A stretch of 40,030 nt of DNA from Bacillus fungorum (GTDB lineage Bacteria; Bacillota; Bacilli; Bacillales; Bacillaceae_G): positions 1-40,030 of the forward strand of contig NZ_NWUW01000035.1 in NCBI RefSeq assembly GCF_002746455.1. The letters are read 5' to 3'. Of the stretch, positions 7,450 to 14,938 are shown piece by piece. Both the position numbers and the translations under genes were made by a program. The notes beneath the pieces are model-generated. The model ran no database searches. It had not been told where the DNA came from and was given only the letters and a program-made list of their open reading frames with translations. The number at the start of each line of letters is the position of its first letter. The first letter of the stretch is position 1.

Positions 7450-8352
7450 ATGGAAAGCTATGAAACACAAATTCAAAGGTCAATTGATTATATTGAGGAA
7501 GATGTAATGGAAAAACAGACGCTGCGTAATTTAGCTCGCATTGCAGGTTTTTCTGAGTCGCATTTTCATCGTGTATTCCAGGCGTTAGTAGGTGATACAG
7601 TAATGGAGTATGTTCGAAAGAGGAGGTTAGCCCGGGCAGCTTATCAACTTTCTCATACGGATGAAAAAGTTATTGATATCGCATTTGAGCATGGCTTTCA
7701 ATCTCATGAAACGTTCACGAGAGCCTTTAAAAAATTATTTCAAATGACACCGAGTGAATATCGAAAGCAAGAAATAGAAACACCGATGTATTACAGCGTG
7801 AATGTAAAGCAAAGAAAATTAAATCCGTATTTAGGAGGCATACAAATGGAATATCGTATTGTAAATAAACCAGAATTTTTAGTGGCGGGTTATGAACTGA
7901 AGACAACAAGTAAAGAAGGGAAAAACCATCAAGACATCCCAGTATTTTGGCAAGAATATTTACAAAAAGATCTTGGAACGACAATTCCGAATCGTAAAGA
8001 TACGAGCCAATGGGTAGAGCTTGGATTATGTACTGATTTTAATTTAGAAACAGGGGACTTTACTTATATAATTGGAATGGAAGTTACAGGCTTTGAAAAT
8101 GTACCAAATGAAGTGGCGAAGCGTACTTTCCCAGCAGCGACATATGCTGTATTTACAACACCGAAAGTTCCTCATGAAGAAATGGTATCGTCTATTCACC
8201 AAACGTGGAATGCTGTATTCTCAGAATGGTTCCCGCATTCAGGCTATGAACATTGCGGCGTTACAGAGTTTGAACTATATGATGAGCGTTGCCATGAAGA
8301 TAAGAGTGAGTTTGCTCAAGTAGAGCTTTGGATACCGGTGAAGAAAAAGTAA
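7450..8352 (+). CDS. AraC-family regulator with GyrI-like effector-binding domain
   Basis: In this 300-residue protein, residues 8-106 form the two-helix-turn-helix AraC DNA-binding domain (LRNLARIAGFSESHFHRVFQ, then FEHGFQSHETFTRAFKKLFQ and TPSEYR). Residues about 136-300 form a GyrI-like/AraC effector-binding domain (FLVAGYELKT, TYAVFTTPKVPHEE, ending ELWIPVKK). This DNA-binding-first layout is that of Rob/YdeE-type regulators, which bind hydrophobic drugs or detergents. It diverges from the sigma factor operon, but nothing shows that they act together. ATG with a weak AAGGCGG site. Confidence 0.88.
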   Translation: MESYETQIQRSIDYIEEDVMEKQTLRNLARIAGFSESHFHRVFQALVGDTVMEYVRKRRLARAAYQLSHTDEKVIDIAFEHGFQSHETFTRAFKKLFQMTPSEYRKQEIETPMYYSVNVKQRKLNPYLGGIQMEYRIVNKPEFLVAGYELKTTSKEGKNHQDIPVFWQEYLQKDLGTTIPNRKDTSQWVELGLCTDFNLETGDFTYIIGMEVTGFENVPNEVAKRTFPAATYAVFTTPKVPHEEMVSSIHQTWNAVFSEWFPHSGYEHCGVTEFELYDERCHEDKSEFAQVELWIPVKKK

Positions 8353-8361
8353 TAGGGTAAG

Positions 8362-8386
8362 AGCGAATCATTGGGAGATGGTTCGC
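8362..8386 (+). terminator. Terminator of the AraC-type gene
   Basis: AGCGAATCAT pairs with ATGGTTCGCT (one G-T pair) and is followed by TTTT. The next gene begins 25 bases later. Confidence 0.7.
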
Positions 8387-8410
8387 TTTTTCATAAAAGG
8401 GGAAATGGGA

Positions 8411-8698
8411 ATGAAGCAAAACTGGATGATAGAAAGAGAACTAGAAGAAGGGGGTATTTGGACGTTAATAGGATTGAAGTTTCCAGATGAGAAAAGTTCG
8501 GAGTTAGTAATAAGTAATCATCCGGATATTAATTTTATGGAAGTCGAAGTATTAGTAGAAGATGTACAACAAACGTATGAGAGTTTAAAAGATAATAAAG
8601 ATGTAAAGTGGATTCGCGAACCATTTCCAACAGAATCAGGACATGTTGCGGTAATGGAAGCGCCTGATGAGAATGTATTTGTGTTAGTAGGGAAATAG
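8411..8698 (+). CDS. Short VOC (glyoxalase/bleomycin-resistance fold) protein, possibly N-truncated
   Basis: The 95-residue protein has the features of the second half of a VOC protein: GGIWTLIGLKFPDEKSSELV, then FMEVEVLVEDVQQTYESLKD, and a closing strand GHVAVMEAPDENVFVLV. Family members normally have 115-140 residues and begin with a strand-helix unit that is missing here, so it is either a shortened gene or a compact variant. ATG at 8411 is preferred because AAGGGG lies eight bases upstream. Function is unknown; VOC proteins range from metalloenzymes to antibiotic-binding proteins. Confidence 0.65.
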   Translation: MKQNWMIERELEEGGIWTLIGLKFPDEKSSELVISNHPDINFMEVEVLVEDVQQTYESLKDNKDVKWIREPFPTESGHVAVMEAPDENVFVLVGK

Positions 8699-8771
8699 CT
8701 GAAATATGGAGATGACCTTTCATAGTGAGTTATGAAGGGTTATTTTGTGTGGTAAGGAGAGAGGATTGTTA

Positions 8772-8863
8772 TTGTCGGTAAATCAATATAATTGAAAAAT
8801 CGCCGATAAAAATTGAGTTGCGCTGATATATTCAGAAAATCACCAATATAATTTCATTTACCA
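8772..8863. repeat. Dispersed intergenic repeat, copy A (two tandem units)
   Basis: TTGTCGGTAAATCAATATA begins a unit that continues with ATTGAAAAATCGCCGATAA; TCGG and CCGA can pair at its ends. A second, related unit (GCTGATATATTCAGAAAATC and on to about 8863) follows. The first 17 bases recur inverted in copy B (23891-23935), and the TATA..TTGAAAAA..CGCC part recurs in copy C (27307-27367). It is non-coding and lies between the VOC gene and the kinase operon terminator. Confidence 0.5.
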
Positions 8864-8888
8864 ATGAATTCTCCCAAAATAGAAAAAA

Positions 8889-8914
8889 GAAAAGGCGCCA
8901 CATAGCGCCTTTTC
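8889..8914 (-). terminator. Terminator of the two-component operon
   Basis: GAAAAGGCGC and GCGCCTTTTC form a perfect 10-bp stem with a 6-base loop; read on the minus strand a T-run follows. It begins at the kinase stop codon. Confidence 0.8.
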
Positions 8915-10656
8915 TACGAACGAAAAGGAAAAACAAGTATAATCGTTGTTCCTTTTCCAAGTTCGCTATCAATAGAAATTGTTCCGTTATGAGCATGAAC
9001 GAGCTGTTTTGTAATGGCGAGGCCAAGTCCAGTTCCGATGTTGCTTTCTTCTGTATTTGTTCCTCTGTAATATCGCTCAAATAGAAGCTCTTTCGTTTTA
9101 TCATCCATTCCTTTTCCATTATCTGAAATAGATAGTGTAAATGAAGTAGCATTTTGCGAAAGCTTTACTATGACATTTGTCGTTTCATTATTATGTTTTA
9201 CAGCGTTTACGAGTATGTTTTCGATAATACGTTGGAACCATTTTTCTTCAATGAAATATTGAATTTTATTTGAGCTTGGTACGAATTCAATATTTTGATT
9301 TTGAAGTGTCGGATTATTAATGAATTGTAATAATACTTTTTGGACGAATTGATTCATTTCAATGTTCACGTGTTGCGCAGGAAGACTGTTATTTTTTAAT
9401 TGGTACGTTAAGCTTAAGTCATCAATTAATGTAGTCATATATTGAGATTTTTCTTTCATAACGCTGCCGAATTGTTGAATGTCACGATCGGTCCAGTTGT
9501 ACTGTTTTGATTCTAGTAATAAAGCATAGCCATAAATAGAGCTTAGTGGTGTTTTTAAATCATGTGTGAGCCCAGTAATCCATTCTTCACGTGTTTGCTG
9601 CAGTACTTGCCTCATTGCATCATTTTTTTTGAGTGTAATAGAAAGATGCTCTAGTGAATTTGTAACATCACTAAATAAGCGGAATGACCATTTTTCTTTA
9701 CCAGATCGCCGGAACCTGACAGGTTTCCCTTTTTTACTAACAGGCTCTTCGTACTTTCCCCCAGCGATGTTTTTAAGCCAACGCATCGCATGTAATAACG
9801 GTTTTCCAAATTTATTACCGTACCAAATAGAAAGAATGACTAAATAAACAAATACGATAAGAAGGATTAATCCGCATCCGATTAGAAACTTTTTAGTAAA
9901 TACATCGTCTATTTCATCATCTGGGTAGTAGTGCTCATTTTTGGCAGTTACAACAAGAAGATGATTGCTATTTGTGTCATAAAAGCTAGACGTGTTTTCC
10001 TTATGATTCCACGGTTCTTTTTCGCTAAGAGCGGCTTGTATAACAGAAAACGTTTTTTTCTTTCCGTTTGGATAGGAGAATACTTCTTCTCCAACGCTAT
10101 TAAAGATTTGAAGTGTTGCTTCTTCTTTAGACAGTAATTGTTGTTCTTCTTCTGTTAATGTGAACGAATCTGTAGATACAGAAGGGTGCTCTCTCTGAAT
10201 TGTTTTCAGTAGTACATTGCTTTTTAACATACCGCCGTAAATAACCAGTACATTCTTTTCTTCTAATTCAATTTCCCAATATGTAAATGTATAAGGGCTT
10301 TCTGTGTGATTCTGTATATACGAGAATAAAGATGCTTTCGTATAAGATGTTGGTACGTCACTAGGTGTATTAAAGTGATAGAGAACTTTTCCGTTTTCCT
10401 CTACAACTTGAATCCAATCATTTTTCTCTTTAATTAAGTCTTTTACTTCAACCTTTAAAGAAATATTGCCATCTTCTGAAGATATATATCTTGAAATCAT
10501 AAAACTATCAGAATCTGGAATGTTCGGTTCGTAGGAAGTACTAGTAACAAGAAAAAATAAATAAGTGAAAGCAGCCACTACAGCAATTAGTAATGTAACT
10601 AAAACAAATACGTGTTGCAGAATAAACTGTATAATAAGTCGTTTATTAAAGTTCAT
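8914..10656 (-). CDS. Sensor histidine kinase with large extracytoplasmic domain
   Basis: The protein has 580 residues. The first membrane helix is at about 14-37 and an extracellular region of roughly 215 residues follows. A second helix lies at about 257-277, and a short HAMP-like linker precedes the DHp domain with phospho-acceptor H365 (GLTHDLKTPLSSIYGYALLL). The ATPase domain has an N-box (ENILVNAVKHN), G1 (DNGKGM) and G2 (GTGLGLAI). The long sensor domain sets it apart from the compact BceS-type peptide-sensing kinases. It is the second gene of an operon, nine bases after the response regulator. The signal is unknown; envelope conditions are plausible given the divergent membrane-protein operon. 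Confidence 0.9.
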   Translation of the reverse strand: MNFNKRLIIQFILQHVFVLVTLLIAVVAAFTYLFFLVTSTSYEPNIPDSDSFMISRYISSEDGNISLKVEVKDLIKEKNDWIQVVEENGKVLYHFNTPSDVPTSYTKASLFSYIQNHTESPYTFTYWEIELEEKNVLVIYGGMLKSNVLLKTIQREHPSVSTDSFTLTEEEQQLLSKEEATLQIFNSVGEEVFSYPNGKKKTFSVIQAALSEKEPWNHKENTSSFYDTNSNHLLVVTAKNEHYYPDDEIDDVFTKKFLIGCGLILLIVFVYLVILSIWYGNKFGKPLLHAMRWLKNIAGGKYEEPVSKKGKPVRFRRSGKEKWSFRLFSDVTNSLEHLSITLKKNDAMRQVLQQTREEWITGLTHDLKTPLSSIYGYALLLESKQYNWTDRDIQQFGSVMKEKSQYMTTLIDDLSLTYQLKNNSLPAQHVNIEMNQFVQKVLLQFINNPTLQNQNIEFVPSSNKIQYFIEEKWFQRIIENILVNAVKHNNETTNVIVKLSQNATSFTLSISDNGKGMDDKTKELLFERYYRGTNTEESNIGTGLGLAITKQLVHAHNGTISIDSELGKGTTIILVFPFRS

Positions 10657-10665
10657 ATCGTCACC

Positions 10666-11370
10666 CTACTTTGTAATGAACTTATAGCCAAGTCCGCGAA
10701 CAGTTTTTATATATTCTGGTTTACTTGGGTCTTTTTCGATTTTTTCACGTAGTTTTCGAATGTGGACCATAACGGTATTATCATCGCCATTATAGGCAGG
10801 TGCTCCCCAAACTTTTTCGTATATTTCTTCTTTCGAAAATACGTAGTTCGGATTCTCGCAAAAGAAGAGTAGTAGCTGAAATAGCTGGGCGGAACATTCG
10901 ACAATACGTCCATTTACTGTTAGTTCTGCGGAATATCGATCAATCTCAAATCTGCCAAATGAACTGGAGTGTGCTTTTTGTTCATTTGGTACTGCTTGTT
11001 TCATATGTCTTCGGAGTTGTGCTTTCATACGAGCTACTACTTCAAGTGGATTAAATGGCTTCGTAATATAATCATCTGCACCGTGTGAAAATCCAGATAT
11101 TTTATCTACATCAGATGTTTTAGCTGTGAGGAAGAAGATAGGGCAATCTGTTTTCTGGCGAATGATTGGACAAATATCAAAACCAGATTGTCCAGGAAGC
11201 ATGACGTCTAAAATAATTAAATCGTAATCGTTTTGCTCGGTGAGAGATAAAGCTAATTGAGCTGATGTTGCAGTTGTAATATGAGAAAAACCTTCTTTTT
11301 CAAGAATAGTAGTTAGTAATTGTAAAATTGCTGTTTCATCATCAACGAGCAAAATATTTGCTTGATACAT
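10666..11370 (-). CDS. OmpR/PhoB-family response regulator
   Basis: The protein has 234 residues. The receiver domain includes the acidic pair D10/D11, phospho-acceptor D55 (LIILDVMLPG), a T in FFLTAK and K105 or so in ITKPFNP. The C-terminal winged helix (about 130-232) has VMVHIRKLREKIEKDPSKPE and VRGLGYKF, typical of OmpR proteins. It is first in its operon with the kinase. OmpR-type regulators bind tandem repeats spaced by one helical turn; such repeats are found in the divergent intergenic region at 11416-11445, so it likely controls its own operon and/or the CPBP operon. ATG start with an AGGAGGG site. Confidence 0.92.
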   Translation of the reverse strand: MYQANILLVDDETAILQLLTTILEKEGFSHITTATSAQLALSLTEQNDYDLIILDVMLPGQSGFDICPIIRQKTDCPIFFLTAKTSDVDKISGFSHGADDYITKPFNPLEVVARMKAQLRRHMKQAVPNEQKAHSSSFGRFEIDRYSAELTVNGRIVECSAQLFQLLLFFCENPNYVFSKEEIYEKVWGAPAYNGDDNTVMVHIRKLREKIEKDPSKPEYIKTVRGLGYKFITK

Positions 11371-11415
11371 AAAAATCCCTCCTAATTTCCTCGAATATCA
11401 TACCATCATTTTGTA

Positions 11416-11445
11416 ACTTATGGAATTTTTAAGGAAATTTTAAGG
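11416..11445 (+). promoter_or_regulatory. Candidate response-regulator operator: three 11-bp-spaced direct repeats
   Basis: TTTTAAGG occurs at 11427-11434 and again at 11438-11445, exactly 11 bases apart. A weaker third copy (CTTATGG, around 11417) stands one more turn upstream. The array ends about ten bases before the position of the -35 element of the downstream promoter, where an activator of the OmpR class would bind. This is inferred from spacing and position; no motif for this regulator is known to me. Confidence 0.45.
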
Positions 11446-11477
11446 TTTTCTTTCTCAAAAAATTAAGAATCAAATGA

Positions 11478-11483
11478 TATGAT
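11478..11483 (+). promoter_or_regulatory. Candidate -10 element of the CPBP operon
   Basis: TATGAT matches the sigma-A -10 consensus at five of six positions. The expected -35 position (around 11455-11460, TCAAAA) is poor, as is common for promoters that need an activator. The start codon follows 22 bases later. Confidence 0.35.
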
Positions 11484-11504
11484 AAAAGGAACATAGGGGA
11501 GGAG

Positions 11505-12359
11505 ATGAGTGTGAATCCGTTTCAAACGATGCGAGCTAGATATTTTTTAATTGTATTTGCACTATTAACTATAGTTGCAAGAGCCAGTAATGAATTGATA
11601 GAAAATACATTTCATATGCAAAATTCTACTTTTATAAATATTCTTATATTCTATATCCTGCCGATTATGTGGATCTTTTTTGAGTATAAAAAACACCGTG
11701 TTTCATTTTCATTATTTATTAATAGAAATGAAACATTTAACCTGGTGCAAGTTTTATACATTACGATTATGTTATGCGTGTTTAGTTATGGGTATCTTAT
11801 TTTGTACATGTATAGCTTTGCATGGATTACACCGGAATTTATTATGAACGCATTACGTGAACCGATTATAGATAGCACAGGGGGATATGTATATCAAGTT
11901 ATTATGGTCGTATTCATTGCACCAATTATTGGCGAATTTGTTTTTCGGGGATTTTTGCTGCAACGCTTCGCAGCAAAATGGGGAACGAGTATAGCAATCA
12001 TTGTTGTAGCGCTATTGTTTGCGTTGTTACACGTTGATTTCCTAGGTGCAGTTGTATTTAGCGTTGTACTATCAATCGTATATATTCGTACGAATAGCTT
12101 ACTCATGCCAATTGCTATTCACATGTTAAACAATGCATTTGTAATCGGCGTTTCTTTTCTACTAAACAGGGAAGAGATAATGAGTTTTGCGGATTTCTCA
12201 AATTATACGACCTTCTTTCCAGGACTTATTATTTTTATAACAGGATTAAACTTAGTACTCATCTTTTTATTTGTTAACCGCAAATATTGGAGTAAAGAAA
12301 TGCCAGTTATATATGTAGAGCAAGAAAATAGTTTTTCAGATGTAGTGGGGAGTAAATGA
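11505..12359 (+). CDS. CPBP-family intramembrane metalloprotease (Rce1/Abi-like)
   Basis: This polytopic protein of 284 residues has about 7-8 helices. It carries the CPBP motifs: E144-x3-R148 (GEFVFRGFLL; the usual double E is reduced to one), H176 in FALLHVDF, and H206-x3-N210 in HMLNNAF. Bacterial members either cleave membrane peptides or proteins, or serve as bacteriocin immunity/maturation factors. GTG at 11511 is an alternative start with better spacing to GGAGG. It heads an operon with three small membrane proteins, the first only one base behind its stop codon. Missing one E of EExxxR may weaken activity but is seen in some members. Confidence 0.85.
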   Translation: MSVNPFQTMRARYFLIVFALLTIVARASNELIENTFHMQNSTFINILIFYILPIMWIFFEYKKHRVSFSLFINRNETFNLVQVLYITIMLCVFSYGYLILYMYSFAWITPEFIMNALREPIIDSTGGYVYQVIMVVFIAPIIGEFVFRGFLLQRFAAKWGTSIAIIVVALLFALLHVDFLGAVVFSVVLSIVYIRTNSLLMPIAIHMLNNAFVIGVSFLLNREEIMSFADFSNYTTFFPGLIIFITGLNLVLIFLFVNRKYWSKEMPVIYVEQENSFSDVVGSK

Positions 12360-12360
12360 G

Positions 12361-12717
12361 ATGAAGAAGACGATTGAAAAAATATTGAAAGACATTATAG
12401 ATGCTACGTCTATTACAGATATGTGTGATAGAAATGTTTGCCATTGGTTGCAACCTGTAGTAGATACGATTGTGTTTCCGGAGTATTATTTGTTTTCTAG
12501 TACTCATTTAAAAGAAAATATGATTTCTCTTCTTATTGTGTTAGGAGTTTTACTAATGTTTGGTCTAGTTGTAGAAGAAATGATGAAGCGCATCTTCAGA
12601 AAAAATGAAGAGAAGTATATGTGGGTTCATACAGTATTCGTGAAAGTAATAGTGGCTTTCCTTTTGTTTTATAGTATGAAAACAATCATTTACTTTATAG
12701 CTTTGAAACATCATTAA
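12361..12717 (+). CDS. Small membrane protein of unknown function
   Basis: The protein has 118 residues. The N-terminal 50 are mostly polar, with C22 and C27 in DMCDRNVCHW. Two hydrophobic helices at about 54-73 and 94-113 are separated by a positively charged loop (MKRIFRKNEEK), which by the positive-inside rule would face the cytoplasm. I recognise no family. It begins one base after the CPBP stop codon (TGAGATG), with GTGGGGAG inside the preceding gene as ribosome site, so translation is coupled to the protease. Confidence 0.7.
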   Translation: MKKTIEKILKDIIDATSITDMCDRNVCHWLQPVVDTIVFPEYYLFSSTHLKENMISLLIVLGVLLMFGLVVEEMMKRIFRKNEEKYMWVHTVFVKVIVAFLLFYSMKTIIYFIALKHH

Positions 12718-12748
12718 TTCGAAATTTGAAAGGGATGTATAAAATTAT

Positions 12749-13048
12749 ATGAATGAAACAATATCATCAAATAAGTTTTTTTATTTGATTGTGCTTAGTA
12801 TAGTACTGATAACGACAGTCAATGTTATTCTTCGCTGGGAGGAAGCTTATTTCTTCATGTATTTAGCACTCCATTTGTTAGGGATATTATGTATAAGTGG
12901 CGGAATAGTTGCTGAAAAAAAGAGTGAAGAAAGTGTTAATTATATGTGTGTGACCGGCCTTATTTTACTTTTAGCTGTACAAGGTATTATGAAATATAGT
13001 TCTTTTTCTTTACAAGATTTTAGTTTATTAATGGATGTACTTCCTTAA
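12749..13048 (+). CDS. Small membrane protein of unknown function
   Basis: The 99-residue protein has about three hydrophobic helices (about 11-27, 35-53, 66-82) joined by short charged loops, e.g. AEKKSEESVN. No family is recognised. The nearest AAAGGG lies some 14 bases upstream of the ATG, a poor distance. A mini-frame of five codons (ATG at 12735) sits between them and could couple ribosomes onto this start. It is the third gene of the CPBP operon, 11 bases before the next. Confidence 0.6.
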   Translation: MNETISSNKFFYLIVLSIVLITTVNVILRWEEAYFFMYLALHLLGILCISGGIVAEKKSEESVNYMCVTGLILLLAVQGIMKYSSFSLQDFSLLMDVLP

Positions 13049-13059
13049 GGGGGAACGTT

Positions 13060-13248
13060 ATGTTATCTAAGAAGCAAATAGGATACGTATTAGTTTTAAT
13101 TGGATTTTTTACGCTTATTGTAACGACTTTATTTTTTCAAGACTATGAATATATACGCTATATAAAAGGCGCTGGTTTAATATGTTGGGTTGTAAGTACG
13201 TTTCTTATCCCAGAGTATGAACCGAATAAAGTGTCTAAAGGTAGGTAA
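13060..13248 (+). CDS. Small two-helix membrane protein
   Basis: The protein has 62 residues; two hydrophobic helices (about 7-25 and 37-51) are linked by a short acidic/aromatic loop (QDYEYIRYIK), with a charged C-terminus. No family is recognised. AAGGGGG stands seven bases before the ATG. It is the last gene of the CPBP operon and a terminator begins one base after its stop. Confidence 0.7.
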   Translation: MLSKKQIGYVLVLIGFFTLIVTTLFFQDYEYIRYIKGAGLICWVVSTFLIPEYEPNKVSKGR

Positions 13249-13272
13249 AACTCTTCTTTATGTAGAAGAGTT
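13249..13272 (+). terminator. Terminator of the CPBP operon
   Basis: AAACTCTTCT/AGAAGAGTTT forms a stem of about nine pairs followed by eight Ts. The T-run leads directly into the TTTAT that flanks the bcr1 element. Confidence 0.85.
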
Positions 13273-13275
13273 TTT

Positions 13276-13431
13276 TTTATCCCGCATTAACGAGCAGTAA
13301 GACCCCCACCTCAAAATTCATTGAAAGCAAAGAAGTTAGGTGGAGATCAACTGCCCGTAAAAGCCCGATTGGTTCAACTAATAATCAGTGGGGGATGAAG
13401 AAAACCCCCACTGATTAAAGTTTCACTTTAT
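13276..13431 (+). repeat. bcr1 repeat element with flanking TTTAT duplication
   Basis: The 146-base core 13281-13426 is bounded by TTTAT on both sides (13276-13280 and 13427-13431). Its size, flanks and sequence fit bcr1, a roughly 155-base mobile-like repeat described only in the B. cereus group. Nested stems are visible: GCAGT/ACTGC enclosing CCACCT/AGGTGG. A second hairpin (13384-13415) has arms ATCAGTGGGGG and CCCCCACTGAT. bcr1 encodes no protein and is thought to be moved in trans. A decayed inverted copy lies at 19777-19866. Confidence 0.8.
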
Positions 13432-13534
13432 GTAAATAGAAGGTTCTCGAGCAATTCGCGTAATAAGCTTGTTCTAATTTAGCATGTATGAACTTACAAT
13501 AATAATAGACAGGCAGCATAGAGGAGGGAATAGC

Positions 13535-14803
13535 GTGAGGAAGGTTATTGGGTGGTCGCTTTTTTTGTACGTTGGGTTTGCATTATTTATATATTGGTAT
13601 TTATTTGGATGGAATCATGAACTTATTCCGGACATGTATAAAGGAACGAGAGCAGATCCAGAAACGTTTATGAACGCAAGAGAGCTTATGCTAAGCCAAG
13701 ATTATTCGCGCGTGAAAAATTTATTGTATTTTTTAGCGACGCCTCTTGAATGGATTATATTATTATTTGTACTTGTGCTCGGTATTTCAAAAAAGTTTGA
13801 GAAATGGTCGAAGGAAACGACGAAAATAAGTGTCCTACAAGTCGCGATTTATTTCTTTTATTTATCACTACTTACAACAGTTCTTGCCTTACCGATGCAA
13901 TGGATTGGGCGTAAAGTGTCTGTTGATTACGGCATTTCAACGCAAAGTACACAAAGCTGGATAAAAGACCACGTTATCGGTTTTTGGGAAAGCTATGCGA
14001 CTATGTTAATCGTCGTTACTGTTCTGTTATGGCTTATTCGTAAATTCCCGAAGAGATGGTGGCTAGCAGGGTGGGCACTCTCTGTTCCGTTTACAATCTT
14101 TTTAACATTTATACAACCTGTTGTGATTGATCCGCTATATAACGACTTCTCGACGCTAAAAAATAAAGAGTTAGAAACGAAAATTTTAGCGATGGCAGAC
14201 AAAGCTGATATTCCAGCAAAACACGTATATGAAGTAAATATGTCGGAAAAAACAAATGCGTTAAATGCATATGTAACAGGCATAGGACTTAACTCGCGCA
14301 TTGTAATGTGGGATACAACGCTTAAGCAATTAAAAGATAAAGAGATTTTATTTATAATGGCTCATGAAATGGGGCATTATGTTATGAAACATATATATTG
14401 GGGCGTTGCGAGCTATGTGTTGCTATCGTTTATAGGGATGTACCTCATTAGTCGTATTATAAATATGTGTATTCAAAAATGGGGAGATACGCTGCAAATT
14501 TCAAAGGCAGCATGTTTCTCAATTTTACCTTTATTTTTCTTAATTTCTTCTGTACTCTCTTTTGCATCACAGCCAGCAACAAACTATGTTTCTCGTATAG
14601 AAGAACGAGCAGCAGATCAATACGCTTTAGATATGACGAAGGACGGGAAATCTGGTGTGAAAACGTTTCAATATTTATCAAAAACGAGTTTAAGCCAAGT
14701 GAATCCGCCTGCGTTAGTGAAGTTTTTCTTATACACACATCCACCAATTTTCGAAAGAATTCATACGTTTGAACAATATGAGAAACAAAAAAACAAAAAG
14801 TAG
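13535..14803 (+). CDS. M48-family zinc metallopeptidase (Ste24/CaaX protease type 1-like)
   Basis: The protein has 422 residues. Several membrane helices lie in the first 195 residues, and an N-terminal M48 extension typical of Ste24 precedes the zinc site H277-E278-x2-H281 (IMAHEMGHYVMKH). Two helices follow, then the third ligand region IEERAADQYAL. The C-terminus carries the conserved FLYTHPPIFERI. Ste24 homologues cleave CaaX proteins in eukaryotes; bacterial members act in membrane-protein quality control or peptide processing. GTG at 13535 is chosen because GAGGAGGG is seven bases upstream; the frame extends 17 codons further without a good site. Confidence 0.88.
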   Translation: MRKVIGWSLFLYVGFALFIYWYLFGWNHELIPDMYKGTRADPETFMNARELMLSQDYSRVKNLLYFLATPLEWIILLFVLVLGISKKFEKWSKETTKISVLQVAIYFFYLSLLTTVLALPMQWIGRKVSVDYGISTQSTQSWIKDHVIGFWESYATMLIVVTVLLWLIRKFPKRWWLAGWALSVPFTIFLTFIQPVVIDPLYNDFSTLKNKELETKILAMADKADIPAKHVYEVNMSEKTNALNAYVTGIGLNSRIVMWDTTLKQLKDKEILFIMAHEMGHYVMKHIYWGVASYVLLSFIGMYLISRIINMCIQKWGDTLQISKAACFSILPLFFLISSVLSFASQPATNYVSRIEERAADQYALDMTKDGKSGVKTFQYLSKTSLSQVNPPALVKFFLYTHPPIFERIHTFEQYEKQKNKK

Positions 14804-14820
14804 CGATTATGCTACTTTTT
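14795..14820 (+). terminator. Terminator of the M48 protease gene
   Basis: AAAAAGTAGC and GCTACTTTTT form a perfect 10-bp stem, overlapping the stop codon, with further Ts behind. Confidence 0.85.
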
Positions 14821-14938
14821 GTTTTTAGAAATATAAGTTCGATATTGGGAATATTTATCATTGCTTTTTATTGTGATTTTGTAAATAATAAGCTATAAAA
14901 TTCTAAAAATCTATATATAAAGGAATGAAGGTGAAAAA

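Noticed and set aside
12361..13248. CaaX-type C-termini in the small membrane proteins
   Set aside because: The proteins end in KHH, VLP and KGR; no C-terminal cysteine motif exists.
13281..13426. Riboswitch or T-box leader before the M48 protease gene
   Set aside because: Size, TTTAT flanks and the second copy elsewhere identify it as the bcr1 repeat rather than a gene-specific leader.
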